Shown piece by piece: positions 1 to 8,900 of a stretch of 30,101 nt of DNA. The position numbers were made by a program, and so were the translations under genes. The stretch is from Firm-08 sp045541535 (GTDB taxonomy: Bacteria > Bacillota > Clostridia > Oscillospirales > QAKW01), in assembly GCA_045541535.1 (NCBI GenBank), contig JAZQJG010000103.1, positions 1 through 30,101 of the forward strand, given 5' to 3'. The stretch's first letter is position 1, and each line of letters begins with the position of its first letter. The notes below the pieces were generated by a model that saw only the letters and a list, made by a program, of their open reading frames with translations, ran no database searches and had not been told where the DNA came from.

Positions 1-11
1 TTTGTAAATAA

Positions 12-141
12 GTGATAAGTGATGCAGCTGTGCTGTGATAGGTGATGCGATGCGTTCCATTCACGCGCCGCAGGCGTGCATCACGGGCGAAGCCTGCATC
101 ACGCACACAGTGCGCATCACGTTCCGCAAGGAACGCATCAC
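12..141. repeat. Intergenic heptamer and hairpin-chain element
   Basis: Four heptamers of the form GTGATRR/GTGATGC lie at 12-25 and 35-48. They are followed by GCATCAC, the reverse complement of GTGATGC, at 78-84, 96-102, 114-120 and 135-141. Between the GCATCAC copies sit compact hairpins: GGGCGAAGCC, GCACACAGTGC and GTTCCGCAAGGAAC. A longer inverted repeat pairs 49-58 (GATGCGTTCC) with 130-139. The region could fold into a multi-arm structure. No gene is supported here. Similar architecture recurs near 19790-19970 and 26297-26405, so this is probably a dispersed intergenic element; that family relationship is my inference. Confidence 0.7.
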
Positions 142-143
142 CC

Positions 144-184
144 AAAAAAGTCCCTTTTGTCTGGTAGACAAAGGGGACTTTTTT
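144..184 (-). terminator. Intrinsic terminator downstream of tRNA-Gly
   Basis: A near-perfect hairpin with arms AAAAAAGTCCC and GGGACTTTTTT (minus-strand sense) lies directly 3' of the minus-strand tRNA and ends in a U-tract. It most likely ends the tRNA transcript. Confidence 0.85.
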
Positions 185-186
185 GT

Positions 187-260
187 TGGAGCAGGATACG
201 GGAGTCGAACCCGCCTCTGAGGCTTGGGAAGCGCCTGTACTACCGATGTACTAATCCTGC
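187..260 (-). tRNA. tRNA-Gly (anticodon CCC)
   Basis: Read on the minus strand, this 74-nt sequence starts GCAGGAT and ends ATCCTGC plus T-CCA, giving a perfect 7-bp acceptor stem and an encoded CCA end. The D-arm is GTAC/GTAC around ATCGGTA. The T-arm has GCGGG, the TTCGA-type loop and CCCGT. The anticodon loop TTCCCAA places CCC at positions 34-36, so it reads GGG glycine codons. The anticodon stem GGCGC/GCCTC contains one G-U and one apparent C-C mismatch, which is unusual. A consensus promoter and a terminator frame the gene as a single-tRNA transcription unit. Confidence 0.95.
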
Positions 261-273
261 AATTGTATTTTCT

Positions 274-302
274 ATTATACAGGGTGGGGGCCGGTTTGTC
301 AA
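274..302 (-). promoter_or_regulatory. Consensus sigma-A promoter of tRNA-Gly
   Basis: On the minus strand TTGACA (302-297) and TATAAT (279-274) are separated by exactly 17 bp. The -10 box ends 13 bp before the mature tRNA 5' end. This is a perfect consensus housekeeping promoter. Confidence 0.92.
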
Positions 303-384
303 GAATGGGGCGGCGGAAAAAAGCAGACCTGCGACAGCTTTTGCGCAAATAAATAAAGAAGGTGTTAATTTTGGGCGGGGAGCG

Positions 385-413
385 TTGCTTTTTGTCGGAA
401 AAGATGGTATGAT
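385..413 (+). promoter_or_regulatory. Promoter of radical SAM operon; predicts a leaderless mRNA
   Basis: TTGCTT (385-390), a 17-bp spacer and TATGAT (408-413) form a good sigma-A promoter. The only plausible start codon, ATG at 420, lies 7 bp past the -10 box, where transcription should start. No Shine-Dalgarno sequence precedes it. Confidence 0.7.
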
Positions 414-419
414 GACCCT

Positions 420-1310
420 ATGAAACAAATTTTGACCACAAGTGCATACTGTAAAGAGGTTTTCGGTGAAAAGCTCTACAAGCTGACCCTGTCCGCCGCC
501 ACCTCCTGTCCCAACCGTGAGGGTGGCGGGAGCGGCTGTATTTTTTGCTCGGCGGGGGGCTCGGGGGAGTTTGCCGCCCCCGCTCACTTGCCCATAGCGG
601 AGCAGATCGCCCTGGCGGAGGAACGGGTGCGGGCCAAGTATCGGGGAAGGCGGTATATCGCCTATTTTCAGAGCTTTACCGGCACCTTCGGGGAGATCGG
701 GCGTCTGCGGGAGATCTATCTTGCCGCCGCACGGCGGGAGGAGATCGCCGCCGTGAGCATTGCCACCCGTCCCGACTGTTTGGGGGAGGAAGTGATGGCG
801 ATGCTGGCGGAGCTGGCCGCCGTCAAGCCCCTGTGGATCGAGCTGGGCCTGCAGAGTGAGAGCGACGCCACCGCCGAATATATCGGCAGGGGCTATGGGT
901 TGGAAACCTATCTGCAGGGGGTGGCGCGGTTGCGCCGCTTACCGGTGCATATCATTACCCATATTATTTTGGGCCTGCCGGGGGAAGATAAGGAGCAGAT
1001 GCTTCGTTCCGCCCGTCTGGCGGCCGAGCAGAGCGACGGACTCAAGCTACAGCTTCTCCACGTACTGGAGGGGACGGAGCTGGCCCGACGCTACCGTCGG
1101 GGAGAGGTACCCGTTCTGAGCCCCGAGGCATATTATGAGATCGTGGGGGATATTCTCTGCGAGTTGCCCGAGGGCAAGGTGATCCATCGGATGACGGGGG
1201 ACGGAGACAAACGTCTGCTGTTGGCCCCCCGATGGAGTATGGATAAAAAACGGGTCTTAAACGATTTGAGAGCTTATCTTTTGAAACGAGGATTGGAGGT
1301 GAAGGGATGA
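420..1310 (+). CDS. TIGR01212/YhcC-type radical SAM protein
   Basis: This 296-residue protein has the Elp3-like cluster motif C-X9-C-X2-C at Cys30, Cys40 and Cys43 (CPNREGGGSGCIFC), which binds the [4Fe-4S] cluster that cleaves S-adenosylmethionine. Further radical SAM landmarks are the ATRPDC segment, the WIELGLQS segment and the HIILGLPGE segment near residue 185. Length and N-terminus fit the YhcC family, which is widespread in bacteria; I do not know an experimentally settled substrate. It is expected to be cytoplasmic. The start codon sits 7 bp after the -10 box with no ribosome binding site, suggesting leaderless translation. The stop overlaps the next start (ATGA), so it is co-translated with the sulfatase-fold enzyme downstream. 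Confidence 0.9.
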   Translation: MKQILTTSAYCKEVFGEKLYKLTLSAATSCPNREGGGSGCIFCSAGGSGEFAAPAHLPIAEQIALAEERVRAKYRGRRYIAYFQSFTGTFGEIGRLREIYLAAARREEIAAVSIATRPDCLGEEVMAMLAELAAVKPLWIELGLQSESDATAEYIGRGYGLETYLQGVARLRRLPVHIITHIILGLPGEDKEQMLRSARLAAEQSDGLKLQLLHVLEGTELARRYRRGEVPVLSPEAYYEIVGDILCELPEGKVIHRMTGDGDKRLLLAPRWSMDKKRVLNDLRAYLLKRGLEVKG

Positions 1311-3319
1311 GTAAGGAAAAACGGGCGTTGCCCGAGCAAAGCAGATGGCACCGCTTTTTGCTGTTGCCCCTGCAACTGCTGTATATGGAGATCATTATCC
1401 GCATCGTGGCAGGTGGCCGCTTTTTTGATATTTCTCTGTTGGCCGTTGTCGCCTACGGGGCGGTATTCGGTTGGTTGATCACCTGCCTGTGCTCCTTTGC
1501 CTCCCCCCGTGCCAACGCCCGGGCGGTGCTGGGCGTGCAGATCGCCCTGTCGGTGTGGTACGTGGTGCAGATCATTTATCATTCCTTTTTCGGTAAATTT
1601 ATGATTCTTTATTCCATCTTTGCCGGCGGCGCCGATCAGGTCATCGCTTCGGGCTTGGTGGAGAATACCTTGGGGGCCATTGCGGGATGCTGGTGGGCCT
1701 TTCTCGTCTTTTGTCTGCCGGTGGGCGTTACGGTGTGGTATACCCGCCACTTCGCCTTTGCCAAGGTCCACTGGAAACGAAACCTGTTGCAACTGCTGGC
1801 AGGCGTTGCGGTCTATCTGCTGATCGTGGGCGCCGGTATGCTGGTGCCCGCCCTGCGGGAGATCCAGACCGACGCCTTTAACAAGGAACAATCGGTAAAA
1901 ACCTTCGGTCTGTTGCGCAGTGAGCTGTTGGACGTGCGCTGTAACGTATTGGGATTGGGCGGCACCGGTGAGATCGAGCATCAGCCGCCCGAGGTACCGG
2001 TGGTCACCACCCCCGAGCAAAAATACAACGTCACCGATATTGACTTTGCCGCCCTGGCCGAGACCGAAGAGGAGGAAGAGATCAAGGAACTGCACACCTA
2101 TTTCTCCCACGAACAGCCCAGCAAGCAAAACGAATATACCGGTATGTTTGCCGGCTATAATCTGATCCAGATCACCGCCGAGGGCTTTTCCCATTACGCC
2201 ATTGACGAGCATCTGACCCCCACCCTCTACAAAATGCAACAGGAGGGCTTTCGTTTTAACAATTTCTACACCCCCATCTGGGAGGTCAGCACCTTTGACG
2301 GGGAATACGCCGCCACCAACGGCCTGATTCCCAAGAGCGGTGTGTGGACCTACCATCTGGCGGGAGAGGAAAAGGTGCTCTTTCCCTATTCCATGCCCCA
2401 GCAATATCTCCACAGTGGGGTGGAAAGGGTGCGCGCTTATCACAACCATAACTACGCCTATTATCATCGGGACGTTTCCCATGCCAATATGGGCTTTGTG
2501 TATAAGGGCGTGGGCAACGGTCTGCAACTGGCCCATCCCAAGGTGTGGCCGGAGAGCGATCTGGAGATGGTGGAGAGCACCACGGCGGAGTTTTTGGACG
2601 GCAACACCCCCTTTATGACCTACTATATGACCGTCAGCGGCCATTTGGAATACAATTTCGACGGCAACTACATTGCCTATAAAAATCGGGATCTGGTGGA
2701 GCATCTGCCCTACAGCGAGGCGGTGCGGGCCTATTATGCCTGCAATATGGAGCTGGATCGGGCGATGGAAAAGCTGTTGGCCGAGCTCACTGCCGCCGGC
2801 GTGGCGGATAAGACCCTCATCGTCATCACCCCCGACCATTATCCCTACGGTCTGGAGGATAAGACGCAGGAAAATATCTATCATTATTTTGACGAGATCG
2901 CAGGCCACGCCATCGACCCGCAGTATGAGCTCTACAAGAGCGCTCTGCTGATCTGGTCTCCCTCCATGACCCAGCCGGTGGAGGTGGACAAATACTGCAG
3001 CAGTCTGGACATTATCCCCACCCTGAACAATCTGTTGGGCTTTGAATATGACAGCCGTTTGCTGATGGGGCGGGATATCCTGTCGGACAGCGATCCCCTG
3101 GTCATCTTTTTGGATCGGAGCTGGATCACCGACAAGGGTTGTTACAATGCCGAGACCAACGAGTTTACTGCCTTTGATCCGGAGGTTTTGGGCAATCAGG
3201 AGGAATACGTCAACCGTATCAAGACGGCGGTGCGCAACAAATTCAAGGTCAGCGCCCAGATCGTGGAAACCAACTATTACGAAAAGGTGACCGGCCGACC
3301 CCATTATTATTCAAAATAA
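1307..3319 (+). CDS. LTA synthase-like membrane phosphoglycerol transferase (sulfatase fold)
   Basis: The 670-residue protein starts with about five hydrophobic membrane segments (residues roughly 15-205), followed by an extracellular alkaline-phosphatase/sulfatase-fold domain. Metal-site and catalytic residues of the LtaS family are recognisable: Glu292 in ITAEGF, the probable threonine nucleophile Thr329 in STFDGEY, His446 in VSGHLEY, and Asp510-His511 in TPDHYPYG. LtaS enzymes move glycerol-1-phosphate from phosphatidylglycerol onto a growing polymer; other members modify envelope glycans. The substrate here is not determined by sequence. It overlaps the preceding stop by 4 bp and is followed after 10 bp by the fusion enzyme with a glycerophosphodiesterase domain, which suggests linked work on glycerophosphate-containing envelope material. 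Confidence 0.88.
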   Translation: MSKEKRALPEQSRWHRFLLLPLQLLYMEIIIRIVAGGRFFDISLLAVVAYGAVFGWLITCLCSFASPRANARAVLGVQIALSVWYVVQIIYHSFFGKFMILYSIFAGGADQVIASGLVENTLGAIAGCWWAFLVFCLPVGVTVWYTRHFAFAKVHWKRNLLQLLAGVAVYLLIVGAGMLVPALREIQTDAFNKEQSVKTFGLLRSELLDVRCNVLGLGGTGEIEHQPPEVPVVTTPEQKYNVTDIDFAALAETEEEEEIKELHTYFSHEQPSKQNEYTGMFAGYNLIQITAEGFSHYAIDEHLTPTLYKMQQEGFRFNNFYTPIWEVSTFDGEYAATNGLIPKSGVWTYHLAGEEKVLFPYSMPQQYLHSGVERVRAYHNHNYAYYHRDVSHANMGFVYKGVGNGLQLAHPKVWPESDLEMVESTTAEFLDGNTPFMTYYMTVSGHLEYNFDGNYIAYKNRDLVEHLPYSEAVRAYYACNMELDRAMEKLLAELTAAGVADKTLIVITPDHYPYGLEDKTQENIYHYFDEIAGHAIDPQYELYKSALLIWSPSMTQPVEVDKYCSSLDIIPTLNNLLGFEYDSRLLMGRDILSDSDPLVIFLDRSWITDKGCYNAETNEFTAFDPEVLGNQEEYVNRIKTAVRNKFKVSAQIVETNYYEKVTGRPHYYSK

Positions 3320-3329
3320 GGTGAAAACT

Positions 3330-4934
3330 ATGAAGGTATGTGTAATTCAACCCCCCTATTCTGCCGACCACAGCCTGTCCGACGCTTGCTTTGACAAGCA
3401 GTTGGAGCTGATGGATCGATGTGACGAGAGTATGGACCTCATCGTCCTGCCCGAGTCCTGCGACATTCCCTGTCTTGCAAGCACGGGGGAGCAACGGGCC
3501 CAATCGGTGGAAAAATATAACGCCCGTCTGCTGGAGGCGGCCGCCGCCACCGCCAAGCGGTGTGGGGCATTGCTCTTCGCCAATGCCCGCTCCTTTTCGG
3601 AGGGCGGCCTGCGCAACACCACCTACGCCTTTGACCGTGCGGGTCGGATGGTGGGGCAGTATCACAAACAGCACCTCACCCCCGGCGAGGTCACCAAAGT
3701 CCGTCTGGACAGCGAGTATACCTATGAATTTTCCCAGCCTACGGTGGTGGAGATCGAGGGACTGCGTTTCGGCTTTTTAACCTGCTACGACTTTTATTTT
3801 TACGAGAATTTTGCAAATCTGGCCAGACAAAATCTGGATTTTGTGATCGGTTGCTCCCATCAGCGGAGCGACACCCATCGCGCCCTGGCCATAATGAGTC
3901 AGTTTTTGGCCTATAACACCAACGCCTACGTGGTCCGCGCCTCGGTGTCTATGGACGAGGCCTCCGACATCGGCGGCGGGTCTATGGTGGCGGCCCCCGA
4001 CGGGGAGATTTTGACCAATTTGTACAGCAAGGTGGGACTGGCCACCGTGGAGATTGATCCCACCGCCAAGTATTACAAGCCCGCCGGCTTCGGCAATCCG
4101 CCGGCCGCCCATTACGAGTATATTGAACAGGGGCGCCGTCCCTGGAAATACCGTCCCGCCGGCAGTGCCATCGTGCGTCACGACGGAGTGATGCCCTATC
4201 CCCGTACCTGCGCCCATCGGGGCTTTAACTCGGTGTTGCCGGAAAACAGCCTGCCCGCCTTCGGCGCTGCCGTGGCGATGGGGGCGGAGGAAATTGAGTT
4301 TGATCTCTGGTTTACCAAGGACGGTGAGGTGGTCTCCATCCACGATTCCACCCTGGATCGGGTGAGTAACGGCAGTGGTCGGGTGTGGGACTACACGCTG
4401 GAGGAATTGCGCCGTCTGGATTTCGGAAGCAAACGGGGCGCGGAATTTGCGGGGATGCAGATTCCCACCTTTGAGGAAATTTTGCAAAAATTTGCCTGCC
4501 ACTGCATTATGAATATCCACCTGAAAACGGCGGGAGACAAGCCGGAATACCTGCAAAAGGTGGTGGACCTGATCCGCAAATACGACTGCGAAAAGTACGT
4601 CTACTTTATGAGCGGCGAGGATGCGCTGTTGGAGCGCCTGCAACGGGAATATCCCCAGATCCCCCGTTGTTGCGGCGCCGGCGACGGCCGCTGGGAGATC
4701 GTGGAGCGGGCCATCCGCTACGGCTGTTACAAGGTACAGCTCTTCAAGCCCTATTTCAATCAGGAAATGATCGACAAGGCCCACGCCCACGGCATCCTTT
4801 GCAACGTCTTTTGGTCGGACGACCCCGAGGAGTGCGAGCGGTTTTTGGAAATGGGCATAGACACCATTCTCACCAACGACTATCACCGCATTTCCAACGT
4901 TGTCGCCCCCAGAGAAAAATATATTACCTACTAA
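3330..4934 (+). CDS. Carbon-nitrogen hydrolase / glycerophosphodiester phosphodiesterase fusion
   Basis: A 534-residue protein with two complete enzymes. Residues about 1-265 are a nitrilase-superfamily amidohydrolase with its Glu-Lys-Cys triad at Glu42 (LPES), Lys113 (YHKQHL) and Cys152 (FLTCYDF). Residues about 290-520 are a GDPD domain with His296-Arg297 (AHRG), Glu323-X-Asp325 (EFD) and His338-Asp339 (IHDSTLDR), the metal and catalytic set of this family. No signal peptide is visible, so it should be cytoplasmic. I place the start at ATG 3330, preceded by AAGGTG; an in-frame GTG at 3321 overlaps that ribosome binding site. Both active sites look intact, so a two-step pathway (amide plus phosphodiester cleavage, for example of glycerophospho-N-acyl compounds) is possible, but the substrate is inference. 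It is the last gene of the operon. Confidence 0.9.
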   Translation: MKVCVIQPPYSADHSLSDACFDKQLELMDRCDESMDLIVLPESCDIPCLASTGEQRAQSVEKYNARLLEAAAATAKRCGALLFANARSFSEGGLRNTTYAFDRAGRMVGQYHKQHLTPGEVTKVRLDSEYTYEFSQPTVVEIEGLRFGFLTCYDFYFYENFANLARQNLDFVIGCSHQRSDTHRALAIMSQFLAYNTNAYVVRASVSMDEASDIGGGSMVAAPDGEILTNLYSKVGLATVEIDPTAKYYKPAGFGNPPAAHYEYIEQGRRPWKYRPAGSAIVRHDGVMPYPRTCAHRGFNSVLPENSLPAFGAAVAMGAEEIEFDLWFTKDGEVVSIHDSTLDRVSNGSGRVWDYTLEELRRLDFGSKRGAEFAGMQIPTFEEILQKFACHCIMNIHLKTAGDKPEYLQKVVDLIRKYDCEKYVYFMSGEDALLERLQREYPQIPRCCGAGDGRWEIVERAIRYGCYKVQLFKPYFNQEMIDKAHAHGILCNVFWSDDPEECERFLEMGIDTILTNDYHRISNVVAPREKYITY

Positions 4935-4939
4935 AACGC

Positions 4940-4976
4940 AAAAGGCGCTTGGCGGAAGCTCCGCCAAGCGCTTTTT
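4940..4976 (+). terminator. Intrinsic terminator of the radical SAM operon
   Basis: GCGCTTGGCGGA and TCCGCCAAGCGC form a GC-rich stem with a short loop, followed by TTTTT. It lies a few bases after the stop codon of the fusion gene. Confidence 0.9.
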
Positions 4977-5055
4977 GATTGTCAATCACAGACCCGTCCC
5001 CTGATCGGTTGCCCGAAAATGCGGGATTTGGAATGCGGAATTTCGGTAACCTTTT

Positions 5056-5856
5056 TTAAAACATTCCCGATTTGCGATATTTGGAGGGGGAGATGCCGGT
5101 GTAGGTCGTGAACACGCGGGAGAGGTGGAATTGGTCGCAAAAGCCGTATTTTTCGGCGATCTCCTGCAGGGAGAGTTCGGTGGTTTTCAGGTCCTTTTCC
5201 ACGGCGGCCACCACACGGCGGCGCAGATAGCGGATGGGAGAAATTCCCACCTCGTCTTTAAATCTTTTTTGAAAGGCGGCAGGGGAAAGGTGCACACCGT
5301 CGGCCAAAACTTCCACTGTCATGGCCATACTGGGGGTCTCACCCATACGTCGCAGGGTCCTGCGGATGGGGGCGGAATAGTGGGGAATGGGTAGAGCGTC
5401 GGCCTGCATTGCCTCCAGCAAAACTTGCTCCACCCTTTGGCGAATGGCCAGTGCGCTTTGAAAGTCCTTTTTGTAAAAGAGCTCTACCGTTTGTCGGATC
5501 TCTTCTGTGCGGTGCTCCAGAACGATGCATCCTTTGGGGGCTATGGGTAGATCCTCGCCCATACTGCTGTAGAGATTGACCTGAAAATACAGCTTGCACA
5601 GCCGCTGTTTGCAATCGTAGCAAAAGGGGGTGCCGGCGGGAATGATATAGATATTGCCCGCCTGCAGCTTGTAGGGACGGTTGTCACACAGCACGTCTGC
5701 CTCCCCCTCGGTGACAAAATAGACGCGGGTAAAGTAGGCGCTGGCATTCTTTTTGTATTTCCAGCTGGCGTTCAGCTCCACGTAGGCGGCGCGGGAAATA
5801 TCCAGCCGCAGTTTGTTGCTCTCCATAATCAAACGGTGATTTTGATAAATGCTCAT
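5056..5856 (-). CDS. AraC-family transcriptional regulator 1 (divergent from GH43-like gene)
   Basis: The 266-residue protein has an N-terminal cupin-like sensing half (VTEGEADVLCDN and AGNIYIIPAGTPF around residues 48-80) and a C-terminal double helix-turn-helix, with LSLQEIAEKYGFCDQFHLSR as the second helix pair and the usual FTTYTGISPSKYRK end. This is the standard layout of AraC/XylS regulators of sugar genes. The ATG is preceded by GGAGATTT. It is transcribed away from the GH43-like operon across about 140 bp containing three 21-bp direct repeats, so it probably controls that operon in response to a glycan-derived ligand. The ligand cannot be read from sequence. Confidence 0.93.
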   Translation of the reverse strand: MSIYQNHRLIMESNKLRLDISRAAYVELNASWKYKKNASAYFTRVYFVTEGEADVLCDNRPYKLQAGNIYIIPAGTPFCYDCKQRLCKLYFQVNLYSSMGEDLPIAPKGCIVLEHRTEEIRQTVELFYKKDFQSALAIRQRVEQVLLEAMQADALPIPHYSAPIRRTLRRMGETPSMAMTVEVLADGVHLSPAAFQKRFKDEVGISPIRYLRRRVVAAVEKDLKTTELSLQEIAEKYGFCDQFHLSRVFTTYTGISPSKYRKSGMF

Positions 5857-5864
5857 AGTAAATC

Positions 5865-5927
5865 TCCATCATTTTCACGGAAATATCCATCATTTTGACA
5901 GGAATATCCATAACTTTGACTTCATTA
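5865..5927. promoter_or_regulatory. Three contiguous 21-bp direct repeats, probable AraC1 operator
   Basis: Units start at 5865, 5886 and 5907. Each begins TCCAT, followed by a T-rich core (ATTTTCAC, ATTTTGAC, ACTTTGAC) and an A/T-rich end (AATA, AATA, ATTA). The 21-bp period equals two helical turns, the spacing known for AraC half-sites. The third unit contains the -35 box of the GH43-like gene, as in activation by AraC at araI2. Binding by the neighbouring AraC protein is inferred. Confidence 0.7.
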
Positions 5928-5943
5928 TATAATACAATAAAAT
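5915..5943 (+). promoter_or_regulatory. Promoter of the GH43-like operon
   Basis: TTTGAC (5915-5920), a 17-bp spacer and TAAAAT (5938-5943). The -35 lies inside the third 21-bp repeat. A second -10-like TATAAT at 5928-5933 has no matching -35. Confidence 0.6.
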
Positions 5944-5996
5944 TATAGTCAAGTCAGATCCGACCATAGAAAGGGACTTGAAAGGAGAAACGCTTT

Positions 5997-8900
5997 ATGA
6001 AAATGAAAAGATTTCACCGCTTTTTGGCAGGATTGCTCTGCGTAATGATTTGCCTGGGGTGCCTCCCCGTGGCCCTTGCCGCAGGAGACACACCTGCCGT
6101 TACTATCACTTCCGTTACCGAAACGGGCGGCAACGTCGTCGTGAGCGGTACGGTGGAAAATCTGGGAGAGCGCAAGGTAGAGATCATCGTAAACGAGGAT
6201 TATAACCTGCGCTTTGTTGCCGACACCGATGAGAGCGGCAACTTTACCTGCAACTTTGCCCTGCCCTATAATGGCGAGTATACCGTGGAGGCTTCGGTGC
6301 GGGATTATTCCAACTTTTACACCAACCGCCAAACAGTGCCCGATGAAAACTATTTTGAGATGAATGGCGCCTGCACCTGGGGCTCCTCCATCGTAAAGCA
6401 CAGCGACGGGCTGTACTATATGCTGTTCTCTACCTGGGACGAGGCGAAAGGCTTTAGCAACTGGTACTCCTTCTCCGAGATCGCCTACGCCACCTCCACC
6501 AAGCTGGGCGGTCCCTACATTTATCAGGGTCCGGCGCTGGACGTGGAGGGCAGTAATATCACCAATGCAGAAATGCCCAAGTGGGGCGGCGGCACGCTGT
6601 CCTTTTTCCATAACCCCAATCTGATGCACAGCGAGAAGGACGGGAAATACTATCTCTACTTTATCTCCCGTTCCACCGGTAGCGGTCAAAAGGTAGGCGT
6701 GGCCTATGCCGACACCCCCGCCGGCCCTTGGACCATCAAGGAGGATCCCGTCATCACCACCCGTGAGGGTTATCACGACAATTCCTACGTCTGCAACCCT
6801 TCTGTCATTGAACTGAAGGATGAAGAGGGTAATTTCTCTTATTACGCCGTCTATCGCTCCAACGGTACCGAGGACGGTGTCACCATCCGTGCAGCGGCCT
6901 ATGCCACCGCCGATTCCCCATTGGGGCCCTTCACCCAGTCCGAGGAGCGCATTATGTACGATCCCACCTCGGATTATTCGGTGGAGGATTGTCACGTATG
7001 GTTTGAAAACGGGCAGTATTATGCCCTGGCCAAGGATATGACCGGCGGCAAGATCACCGGCTATACCGATGGCTCCTCTACCGCACTCTACGAGAGCACG
7101 GACGGTGTCAACTGGACGTTGTCCGAGAATAAGCTGGCCTATCCCACCATCATCCCCTGGGAGAGCGGAGACCAAACGGTGGGACTGATGGACCGTGCTT
7201 ACGTATATAGAGTAAAAGGCGTCCCCTTTATGCTCACCAATGCTACCAGCGACAGCAATATCAGTCCCCATTCCGGCGGACACACCCGCAACGTGCAGAT
7301 CCCCTTGCTTGGCACGGTGATGGCCGCTGATACCCATACCCTTACCGTCACCGACGGCGAGGTTAAGACGGTGGACAAGAGCGAGCTGAACGCTTTGCTC
7401 CCCTACGCCACCGATGCCATCCGTGATTACTATACTGAAAAGGATTGGTACCGTCTCTACACCGCCGCCCGTGCGGGCAAAGTTCTTGCGCAAAGAGCTG
7501 ACGCCGAGCAGGCAGACGTGGATTTTGCCGTGGCAGAGATCAAAGAGGTGATTGATAACCGTACCGATCCTGCGGCCGTCTCCGTTAACATTGCACTAAA
7601 TAAGACGGTTACCGCCGGCAGTACCTATTCCGGTACCGCTTACGTGGCCTCCATGGCAGTGGACGGCGATTATAGCACCCGCTGGAGCGCCGCAAACGGC
7701 GTGACGGGTACGGTGACCTATGAGATCGATCTGGGCGCCAGATATCAGCTTGACAGCTTTGTCATCGATCCGCTGGACAACCGTGTCACGGGCTATAACG
7801 TACAGTATTATAACGGCACCGAGTGGAAGGAGTGCTTTGCCACCACCACCGGTGAAAACAGCGGTGAATTTACCGTTGCCGAGCCTGCCGAGAAGATACT
7901 CTTCAACTTTACCGACTATCAAAAGCCGCCCACTTTCTGGGAAATTGAGGTGTACGGCTCCTACCATTCGGAAAATATTGCGCTGGGCAAATCTATCACT
8001 GCCAGCCATAACTACACCACCAACAACAACTATCCTGCCTCCAACCTCGTAGACGGCAAGGCTGATGCAGACACCACCCGTTGGTCCACCAATAACGCTG
8101 ACACCGGCGAGATCACCATAGAGATGGATCTGGGCGGCAAATACTTTATTGACAGCTTCCAAATAGATGAATTTCAAGACCGTATCAAGAGCTTTACTTG
8201 GAAATACTGGGACGGCACCGCTTGGCAAACCGCCTACTCCGGTACCAACGCCGACGGCACCACCGGCGAGAAAAATCATTTCCACCTCTATGGGGCTTTG
8301 AGTGGAGTGGCGACAGAAAAGGTACAATTGGTCATCCATTCCTCCACCAAGGGGCCCTCCATTTGGGAACTGGAGGTTTACGGCACCAAGGTCTTCGGCG
8401 ATCTTGCCGGCGGCAAGAGGGTCAAGGCCAGCAGTGTGTACAACAGCGAAGGCGTGGGTTACTATCCTGCCGAGAACGCAGTGGACGGCATTCTTACTAC
8501 CCGTTGGGCGGCGCAGAATGCCGTGGGCACCGTCACCTTTGAAATTGAGTTGGGTGACAACTTCTTTATTGAAGATTTTACCATCACGGAATTTGCCGAC
8601 CGTATTACCGGCTACTCCTGGCAGTATTCCGACGGCAGTCGTTGGATCACCTGCTATGAGGGCACCAATGAGGATATCGTGGCAGGGGGGACCAATATCT
8701 ACTATTTATCCGATGACTTTACCGATCAGGTGGTCACCGACCGTTTGCGGTTGAATATACTGACCTACACCGCCGATCCCTCCATCTGGGAGCTGGAGAT
8801 CAACGGCTCCACCATCAGAGCCGAGGGCATTACCCTGAGCGAGGACAGCCTTTCCTTGCTGGCGGGAGAGGAGACGGAGCTGTCCGTCACCTTTACCCCT

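Noticed and set aside
60..141. CRISPR-like array at the left edge (GCATCAC repeats at 18-21 bp spacing)
   Set aside because: Repeats are only 7 bp, the intervals are self-complementary hairpins rather than unique spacers, and no cas genes are present.
1274..3304. Very long minus-strand open frame opposite the LTA-synthase-like gene (similar ones opposite 5997 and 14025, up to 787 codons)
   Set aside because: They are mirror images created by GC-rich third positions of the plus-strand genes. Their translations are low-complexity, without recognisable domains, and lack ribosome binding sites.
5684..5911. Minus-strand small protein starting MDIPVKMMDISVKMMEI
   Set aside because: Its start is just a translation of the 21-bp operator repeats, and the rest overlaps AraC1 in another frame.
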